Assembly (NCBI GenBank): GCA_009937615.1 | Contig: JAACFB010000016.1 | Location: 1-60,703 of the forward strand | Direction of reading: 5' to 3' | From: Gammaproteobacteria bacterium | GTDB lineage: Bacteria; Pseudomonadota; Gammaproteobacteria; Steroidobacterales; Woeseiaceae | Length of the DNA: 60,703 nucleotides | Shown here: positions 55,215 through 60,703 of the stretch, piece by piece | Position numbering within the stretch: position 1 is the first letter of the stretch | Layout: the number at the start of each line of letters is the position of its first letter | Program-made: the position numbers and the translations under genes | Notes under the pieces: generated by a model | Databases searched by the model: none | What the model was told of the DNA's origin: nothing | Seen by the model: only the letters and a program-made list of their open reading frames with translations

Positions 55215-56267
55215 ATGTCTGCCAAAGCAATCAGTTCACAACCTACCGAGCGGGCGCGGCATCTGCTGCGCGTCCTGATTCAGCGGTATATCAGTGAAGG
55301 GCAACCTGTCGGCTCGCGAACGCTGTCCAAAGACTCTGGTCTGGATCTCAGCCCCGCGACGATTCGCAATGTGATGTCGGATCTTGAGGACATGGGGCTG
55401 GTTTCTGCGCCGCATACCTCGGCAGGGCGTGTGCCGACGGCCAAGGGCTATCGTCTGTTCGTGGATACGCTGGTGCGCTACCAGCCTCCGGGTAACGAAG
55501 ACATCGACAGACTGCGGTCCCAAATCGAGCGAGAAGTCGACGATGCCGGTGCGCTGGTCGTGTCCGTATCGAACATGCTTTCGAAATTTACCAGCCTGGC
55601 CGGCGTGGTAACTGTTCCGCGCGGGCGGCAGGCTTCGTTGCGACAAATCGAGTTTCTGCCACTTTCTGAAAATCGGATTCTGGCAATACTCGTTGTCAAC
55701 GATCGGGATGTCCAGAATCGTATACTGCATACAGACCGAGCTTACTCGGCTTCTGAGCTGCAACAGGCAGCGAATTTTATCAACGAACACTACGCGGGTG
55801 CTGAGATGCTAGAGGTTCGCGAGCGAATCCTCGCGGACCTGGATAAGACGCGGGACTCAATGAACCGCGCGATGCACGATATTATTTCGGTCGCTCAATC
55901 GGCTATGGAAGGTGCGGCAGAACTGGCCGGCGAATTTGTTCTTGCCGGAGAAACGAATCTAATGGAATTTGCTGAACTGTCGGACATTGAGACGCTTCGG
56001 CGGTTATTTGACGCGTTTTCTCGTAAGCGACTGATGCTTGATCTGCTCGATCGGAGCATTCATGCGGACGGCGTACAGGTGTTCATTGGCGAGGAGTCCG
56101 GTTACCGGATTTTCGACGACTGCAGCGTAGTGACGGCGCCGTACCGGCTCGACGACAACACGATCGGGGTACTCGGGGTGATCGGACCAACGCGTATGGC
56201 TTATGACCGCGTTGTGCCAATCGTCGATATCACTGCCCGACTGTTGCGCTCAGCCCTAAGTTCATAA
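55215..56267 (+). CDS. hrcA: Heat-inducible transcription repressor HrcA
   Basis: A 350-residue repressor of heat-shock genes. The winged helix (LSPATIRNVMSDLEDMGLVSAPHTSAGRVPTAKGYR) and the C-terminal dimer/DNA-activity domains are intact. A TTG at 55209 is also in frame; the ATG at 55215 is chosen. It heads the hrcA-grpE-dnaK-dnaJ cluster. Confidence 0.95.
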   Translation: MSAKAISSQPTERARHLLRVLIQRYISEGQPVGSRTLSKDSGLDLSPATIRNVMSDLEDMGLVSAPHTSAGRVPTAKGYRLFVDTLVRYQPPGNEDIDRLRSQIEREVDDAGALVVSVSNMLSKFTSLAGVVTVPRGRQASLRQIEFLPLSENRILAILVVNDRDVQNRILHTDRAYSASELQQAANFINEHYAGAEMLEVRERILADLDKTRDSMNRAMHDIISVAQSAMEGAAELAGEFVLAGETNLMEFAELSDIETLRRLFDAFSRKRLMLDLLDRSIHADGVQVFIGEESGYRIFDDCSVVTAPYRLDDNTIGVLGVIGPTRMAYDRVVPIVDITARLLRSALSS

Positions 56268-56295
56268 GCCGAAAAGCGAGAAAAATCCCGCAGAG

Positions 56296-56326
56296 CCCTT
56301 GATATTTGTGGCTGCGGCCCCAAACT
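56296..56326 (+). promoter_or_regulatory. Sigma-32-type promoter for grpE
   Basis: CCCTTGATA at 56296-56304 and CCCCAAACT at 56318-56326 with 13 bases between match the RpoH consensus (CTTGAA, CCCCATNT) well. It lies about 50 bases before the grpE start. Confidence 0.6.
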
Positions 56327-56372
56327 GCGTACCACTTTGAGCGAAATTAAACCTGACAGGGGACAAACGGGA

Positions 56373-56957
56373 ATGAGCGGGCAGCCAGATTACCCTGATA
56401 ACGACGCGGCGGACGCTGAGATTCAGTCGGCGGAGTCCGGGCCTGATGCAGAGGCCGAGCAGCACGATTCCGACGCTGACGCCGAGTCTGAAGTGGCCGT
56501 GCTGCAGGCAAAAGCCGACGAAAACTGGGATCGTTACCTGAGGGCCGCCGCCGAGGTCGAAAATGTTCGGAAACGCGCTGCACGGGACGTAGAACATGCG
56601 CGGAAGTTTGCACTGGAGGGTCTTGGTCGCGAGTTGCTGGCTGTCAAGGATAGCCTGGAGATGGGGTTGGAAGCCTCTGAATCCGCGGACAAGGAGAGCC
56701 TGCTCGAGGGCAGTCAGGCGACTCTGAAATTATTGACCGGCGCTCTCGAGCGTTTCGGAATTGCCGAGGTAGACCCCGCGGGCGAACCGTTTGATCCGGA
56801 ATTCCATGAGGCGATCAGTATGCAGCCTTCCACGGAATCCGAGCCGGGATCAGTCCTGACCGTTGTCCAAAAGGGCTATTCGCTAAATGGCCGTTTATTG
56901 CGGCCGGCCTGCGTGATAGTCGCCTCGGAGCCTCCCGTAGAGCAAGCAGGCGACTGA
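56373..56957 (+). CDS. grpE: Nucleotide exchange factor GrpE
   Basis: A 194-residue DnaK co-chaperone. An acidic low-complexity N-terminus (DADAESEVAVL) precedes the coiled coil (VENVRKRAARDVEHARKFALEG) and the beta domain (PFDPEFHEAISMQPS). A TTG at 56337 is open in frame; the ATG at 56373 fits better. Confidence 0.94.
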   Translation: MSGQPDYPDNDAADAEIQSAESGPDAEAEQHDSDADAESEVAVLQAKADENWDRYLRAAAEVENVRKRAARDVEHARKFALEGLGRELLAVKDSLEMGLEASESADKESLLEGSQATLKLLTGALERFGIAEVDPAGEPFDPEFHEAISMQPSTESEPGSVLTVVQKGYSLNGRLLRPACVIVASEPPVEQAGD

Positions 56958-56977
56958 GCACTAAATGGGTTCGGGCG

Positions 56978-57005
56978 CTTGAAACGACTGCGCGCGGCCC
57001 CACCT
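56978..57005 (+). promoter_or_regulatory. Sigma-32-type promoter for dnaK
   Basis: CTTGAAA (56978-56984) and CCCCACCT (56998-57005) are separated by 13 bases. The -35 is a perfect match and the -10 has one mismatch. It is in the gap between grpE and dnaK, 46 bases before the start codon. Confidence 0.7.
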
Positions 57006-57050
57006 ATGGATCAGTTTTAGAAGAATTCCTGAATATTTCGGAGTGATGAA

Positions 57051-58973
57051 ATGGGAAAAGTAATCGGTATTGACCTGGGTACGACGAACTCCTGCGTAGC
57101 CGTAATGGAGGGCAGCACACCCAAGGTCATCGAAAATAGCGAAGGCGACCGGACCACGCCGTCGATCGTCGCATTCACCAAGGATGATCAGGTTCTCGTC
57201 GGTCAGTCAGCCAAACGCCAGGCAGTAACCAATCCCAGCAACACGCTGTTCGCGGTGAAGCGTCTGATCGGGCGTCGATTCGAGGATGATGTCGTGCAGC
57301 GGGACATAAAGATGGTTCCGTACTCGATCGTCAAGGCCGACAATGGCGATGCCTGGGTCGAAGCTCAGGGAAAGAAGATGGCACCGCCGGAAATTTCTGC
57401 GCGCGTTCTGATGAAGATGAAAAAGACGGCCGAGGACTACCTCGGAGAGACGGTCACGGATGCGGTCGTCACCGTACCGGCTTATTTTAATGATTCGCAA
57501 CGTCAGGCGACCAAGGACGCAGGAAAAATAGCGGGCCTGAATGTCAAGCGCATCATCAACGAGCCCACTGCCGCGGCCCTCGCTTACGGCATGGATAAGA
57601 AGCGTGGTGACAAGAAAATTGCCGTTTTTGATCTCGGTGGTGGCACTTTCGACGTGTCAATTATCGAGATCGCAGAGGTGGACGGCGAGCACCAGTTTGA
57701 AGTCCTCGCGACCAATGGCGACACGTTCCTTGGCGGTGAAGACTTCGATATGCGCGTGATCGAATATCTGGCGGCGGAATTCCAGCGTGAAAGTGGAGTG
57801 GATATTACGCACGACCCGCTCGCCATGCAGCGCCTTAAAGAGGCTGCAGAAAAGGCCAAGATCGAGCTGTCCACGCAGCAGCAGACCGAAGTAAACCTGC
57901 CTTACATCACGGCTGATGCGAGTGGACCAAAGCACCTTAGTATCAAGCTGACCCGTGCCAAGCTCGAGTCGCTGGTTGAGAAGTTGATCGAACGTACGAT
58001 CGGTCCGTGCAAGGTTGCGCTTACTGACGCGGGACTGAAAGTCAATGAAGTCGACGACGTGATATTGGTCGGTGGCCAGACGCGCATGCCAAAAGTCCAG
58101 GAAGAAGTGCAGAATTTCTTCGGGCGCGAGCCGCGCAAGGACGTAAATCCTGACGAGGCGGTAGCGCTGGGTGCGGCAATCCAGGGCGGTGTTCTCGCGG
58201 GCGACGTCAAGGACGTATTGTTGCTCGATGTCACGCCACTATCCCTGGGTATCGAAACGCTCGGCGGCGTGATGACCAAGCTGATTGACAAGAACACGAC
58301 GATTCCGGCGAATGCGGAACAGGTATTCTCCACGGCAGACGACAATCAGACCGCCGTGACGATTCATGTTCTCCAGGGTGAGCGCGAGCGTGCTTTGGAC
58401 AACAAGTCGCTCGGCCGATTCGATCTTGCAGATATTCCGCCGGCGCCACGCGGCCTGCCGCAGATCGAGGTCACGTTTGATATCGATGCCAACGGGATTC
58501 TCAATGTGTCTGCAAAGGACAAGGCGACCGGCAAGAGCCAGAACATCATTATCAAGGCGTCCAGTGGGCTCTCCGATGACGAGATCGAAAAGATGGTGGC
58601 GGACGCGGAAAGCCATGCTGAGGAGGACCGTAAGTTCCGCGAGTTGGTCGATGTGCGCAACCAGGCCGACAGCCTGATTCATGCGGCCGAAAAGACTCTG
58701 AGCGAGCTCGGGGACAAGGCCACCGGCGAGGAGCGCCTGCAGGTCGAGAACGCGGTTGCCGATGTCAAGAAAGCGCTTGAAAGCGACGACAAGGAAACAA
58801 TCGAGGCCAAGACCGCGGCACTGGCGGAGGCGTCAGGTGGTCTTGCACAAAAATTGTACGCGGAGCAGGCCGAACAGAAATCGGATGATTCATCTTCGGA
58901 TGCAGGTGGTGACGACGTGGTCGACGCTGAGTTCGAGGAAGTTGACGAAGACAATGAGTCGAAATCCGGCTGA
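57051..58973 (+). CDS. dnaK: Molecular chaperone DnaK
   Basis: A 640-residue Hsp70. The N-terminal [14 protein letters not shown], the ATPase signature [16 protein letters not shown] and the acidic C-terminal end ([14 protein letters not shown]) are as expected. It follows grpE by 93 bases with its own sigma-32 promoter. Confidence 0.97.
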   Translation: MGKVIGIDLGTTNSCVAVMEGSTPKVIENSEGDRTTPSIVAFTKDDQVLVGQSAKRQAVTNPSNTLFAVKRLIGRRFEDDVVQRDIKMVPYSIVKADNGDAWVEAQGKKMAPPEISARVLMKMKKTAEDYLGETVTDAVVTVPAYFNDSQRQATKDAGKIAGLNVKRIINEPTAAALAYGMDKKRGDKKIAVFDLGGGTFDVSIIEIAEVDGEHQFEVLATNGDTFLGGEDFDMRVIEYLAAEFQRESGVDITHDPLAMQRLKEAAEKAKIELSTQQQTEVNLPYITADASGPKHLSIKLTRAKLESLVEKLIERTIGPCKVALTDAGLKVNEVDDVILVGGQTRMPKVQEEVQNFFGREPRKDVNPDEAVALGAAIQGGVLAGDVKDVLLLDVTPLSLGIETLGGVMTKLIDKNTTIPANAEQVFSTADDNQTAVTIHVLQGERERALDNKSLGRFDLADIPPAPRGLPQIEVTFDIDANGILNVSAKDKATGKSQNIIIKASSGLSDDEIEKMVADAESHAEEDRKFRELVDVRNQADSLIHAAEKTLSELGDKATGEERLQVENAVADVKKALESDDKETIEAKTAALAEASGGLAQKLYAEQAEQKSDDSSSDAGGDDVVDAEFEEVDEDNESKSG

Positions 58974-58997
58974 TTGCCGCTCACCCGGAGACTGAAG

Positions 58998-59019
58998 TGG
59001 GCGCCGTTCGCGGCGCCCA
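58998..59019 (+). promoter_or_regulatory. Hairpin between dnaK and dnaJ
   Basis: TGGGCGCCG and CGGCGCCCA form a perfect 9-bp stem around a TTCG loop. No T-run follows, so it is not a simple terminator. It may slow polymerase or be an RNase stop that makes dnaJ less abundant than dnaK. Confidence 0.55.
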
Positions 59020-59032
59020 TTGCTGAGAAGCC

Positions 59033-60160
59033 ATGGCTAAACGCGATTATTACGAAGTACTTGGAGTCTCCCGAACGGCGTCAGCCGATGAGATCAAGAA
59101 GGCGTATCGCCGATTAGCCATGAAGCATCATCCTGATCGTAACAAGGATGATGAAACCGCCGAGGCGAAATTCAAGGAAGCGAAGCAGGCCTATGAAGTC
59201 CTGAGTGACGCGGACAAGCGGGCGACCTATGACCGATTTGGACACGAGGGGGTCAGCGGTGGGCCAGGCGGCATGGGTGGCTACAGTGCCGAAGGGTTCG
59301 GTGACATTTTCGGTGATGTCTTCGGTGACATTTTCGGCGGCGGTCGCCAGCGTGGCAGCCAGGTCTTTCGCGGTGCCGACCTCGGCTATGAATTGCGGCT
59401 CGATCTCGAGAAAGCGGTTAGTGGCGACTCGGCTACTATCGACGTTCCTACCCAGGTTACCTGTGATTCGTGCAGCGGCAGCGGCGCAAAGAAAGGGAGC
59501 GATCCCGTCAAATGTTCGACCTGTGGCGGCGCAGGACAGGTCCGGATGCAGCAGGGTTTCTTTTCGATCCAGCAGACTTGCCCTAACTGTAAGGGCGCTG
59601 GTACGACGATTTCGGACCCCTGTAGCGCTTGCCACGGGCGGGGGCGCGTTCACAAGACGAAAACCCTGTCCGTCAAGGTTCCAGCGGGCGTAGACAATGG
59701 CGACCGAATTCGCCTGTCCGGAGAGGGTGAGGCCGGCCGAAATGGCGGCCCGCCAGGGGACCTTTACGTGGAGATTCGCGTAAAGCCGCACAAGATATTC
59801 ACTCGCGACGGGGCGAATCTTGCGTGCGAGGTACCGATCAGCGTCGCGACGGCCGCGCTTGGTGGCGAGGTCGAGCTGCCGACGCTCGATGGCAATGTCG
59901 CCTTGAAGGTTCCGGCAGGCACGCAGTCCGGCAAAGTGTTTCGCCTGCGCGGGAAGGGCGTGGCGACTGTGCGCGATCCGAGAATTGGCGACCTGTTCGC
60001 GAAGGTCGCCGTCGAAACGCCGGTCAATCTGACCGCCGAGCAAAGAGATTTGCTCAGCCAGTTCGAGGAGTCGATTCGTGCGGGCGGCGAGAAGCATAGC
60101 CCGCGCGCCGGCGGCTGGCTGGATACCGTAAAACGATTCTTCGACCGCATCAGCCAGTAA
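59033..60160 (+). CDS. dnaJ: Molecular chaperone DnaJ
   Basis: A 375-residue Hsp40. The J domain has MKHHPDRNK (HPD motif), then a Gly/Phe-rich region ([14 protein letters not shown]). Four zinc motifs follow ([32 protein letters not shown]), then the C-terminal substrate domains. All key residues are intact. Confidence 0.97.
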   Translation: MAKRDYYEVLGVSRTASADEIKKAYRRLAMKHHPDRNKDDETAEAKFKEAKQAYEVLSDADKRATYDRFGHEGVSGGPGGMGGYSAEGFGDIFGDVFGDIFGGGRQRGSQVFRGADLGYELRLDLEKAVSGDSATIDVPTQVTCDSCSGSGAKKGSDPVKCSTCGGAGQVRMQQGFFSIQQTCPNCKGAGTTISDPCSACHGRGRVHKTKTLSVKVPAGVDNGDRIRLSGEGEAGRNGGPPGDLYVEIRVKPHKIFTRDGANLACEVPISVATAALGGEVELPTLDGNVALKVPAGTQSGKVFRLRGKGVATVRDPRIGDLFAKVAVETPVNLTAEQRDLLSQFEESIRAGGEKHSPRAGGWLDTVKRFFDRISQ

Positions 60161-60230
60161 CGGCAACTGGCGCCGGTGCCGCCGGTGCCGTAGTCTTTGA
60201 GCGACGGCAACTAAGTTAAGGATTCCTGTC

Positions 60231-60703
60231 ATCGAGCCACTATCCATCGGTATCGCAGGCGCCGGTCGCATGGGTAGCACCCTGATGCAAACGATCGAGA
60301 CGGCTGATGACTTGCAGCTAGCGGGTGTCTGGGTACGCAGCGAGGAACGTGCGAAAGAACTGGCGGCCGCATCCGGCGCCGTGATCACCACCGATATTGA
60401 TGCCGTCGTCGTGGCCAGCCGGGTGCTGATCGATTTCAGCTTGCCGGAAGCTTTTGCGACCGTAATCGGGTCCGTCACACGGCACAATAAACCACTGGTA
60501 TGCGGTGTCAGCGGTCTCGATGAGTCGCAGATGGCCCTGCTTGAGCTCGCAGCGCGCGATACAGCAATCGTTTTTGACCGCAACATGAGTCTTGGTATCA
60601 CGATTCTCGATAGCCTGGTCCGGCAGGCGGCGGCCTCGCTGGGGCTGGACTTCGATGTCCTGATTGAAGAAACGCATCATATTCATAAGGTCGATGCGCC
60701 CTC
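60231..60703 (+). CDS. dapB: 4-hydroxy-tetrahydrodipicolinate reductase, N-terminal part (non-standard start)
   Basis: The open frame reads IEPLSIGIAGAGRMGSTLM, then VLIDFSLPEAFATVIG, GVSGLDESQ, NMSLGITILDSL and EETHHIHKVDAP, which is DapB of the lysine/diaminopimelate pathway. It runs off the window. There is no ATG, GTG or TTG in frame between the stop TGA near 60200 and the glycine motif. An AAGGA ribosome binding site (60218-60222) is eight bases before ATC at 60231, so AUC is the best start. The motif is GAGRMG, where DapB usually has GAxGRMG. One residue may be missing, or the family variant differs. Confidence 0.85.
   Translation, partial: MEPLSIGIAGAGRMGSTLMQTIETADDLQLAGVWVRSEERAKELAAASGAVITTDIDAVVVASRVLIDFSLPEAFATVIGSVTRHNKPLVCGVSGLDESQMALLELAARDTAIVFDRNMSLGITILDSLVRQAAASLGLDFDVLIEETHHIHKVDAP

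Noticed and set aside
55064..57050. A CIRCE element upstream of hrcA, grpE or dnaK.
   Set aside because: I looked for TTAGCACTC and GAGTGCTAA arms and found none.
59114..60601. A 495-codon frame on the minus strand opposite dnaJ and dapB.
   Set aside because: It is the antisense shadow of two well-recognised genes in a GC-rich region and has no motif or ribosome binding site.
1..60703. CRISPR arrays, insertion sequences, integrases or prophage genes.
   Set aside because: No repeat-spacer pattern, transposase or phage gene is recognisable in the window.

Overview
The window reads as a contiguous piece of a gammaproteobacterial chromosome of moderately high GC content. The evidence is gene order and RNA: fur divergent from bamE, ratA-rnfH, smpB followed by ssrA (tmRNA tag ANDDNYALAA), rsgA divergent from orn, ppsA divergent from ppsR, an SRP RNA gene just upstream of dnaX-ybaB-recR, and hrcA-grpE-dnaK-dnaJ-dapB. 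A hrcA gene in this setting fits Chromatiales/Xanthomonadales/Legionella-like lineages better than enterics. A marine Woeseia-like group is possible, but that is a guess. I see no mobile element, prophage, CRISPR array, rRNA or ordinary tRNA gene.

Layout. (a) 1-3.4 kb, minus strand: the 5' part of an OPT-family transporter, an unrecognised four-helix membrane protein and a coiled-coil FHA protein. (b) 3.6-11.8 kb, plus strand: a tight six-gene operon (M20 amidohydrolase, YbdK-like ligase, Na+/Ca2+ exchanger, beta-CASP nuclease, LOG-type phosphoribohydrolase, P2-type ATPase), which looks like a calcium efflux and stress unit. (c) 12.2-19 kb: a large AsmA-like protein, a membrane-tethered TAXI protein without a TRAP permease, two lipoproteins and a small periplasmic protein. 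(d) 19-31 kb: PPK2, SRP RNA, DNA polymerase III tau, YbaB, RecR, HIT protein, RsgA, Orn, a DUF938 methyltransferase, a GFA-family protein, an SH3 protein, PEP synthase and its regulatory kinase/phosphatase, and DUF1249. (e) 30.5-40.3 kb: nine consecutive minus-strand genes, including the Prc protease, a DUF1232 protein, three small unknowns, a second FHA coiled-coil protein, a Ycf46-like AAA+ ATPase and an HExxH peptidase. (f) 40-48 kb: an NlpC/P60 lipoprotein, further lipoproteins, a glutamine amidotransferase, SrkA kinase, DUF1684, a GNAT and a CX5R phosphatase. (g) 48-60.7 kb: conserved housekeeping genes (ssrA, smpB, SNF transporter, ratA, rnfH, bamE, fur, recN, nadK, heat-shock operon, start of dapB).

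The best candidates for something undescribed are the two paralogous FHA proteins. They share an N-terminal DPTAELE motif that may be a phospho-threonine switch and lie in unrelated neighbourhoods: one with a four-helix membrane protein, the other in a block with a Ycf46-like AAA+ ATPase and a gluzincin peptidase. Other points worth a look are a dapB gene with no ATG, GTG or TTG start that is instead placed for AUC initiation, a hairpin that covers the ribosome binding site of the OPT gene, a near-perfect CRP-type palindrome, a 21-bp-spaced direct repeat ahead of the first FHA gene, and two sigma-32-type promoters in the heat-shock operon despite a resident hrcA and no visible CIRCE element.

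Coordinates of starts are my choices from ribosome binding sites, overlaps and family alignment. Where I moved a start from the longest possible frame I say so in the entry.
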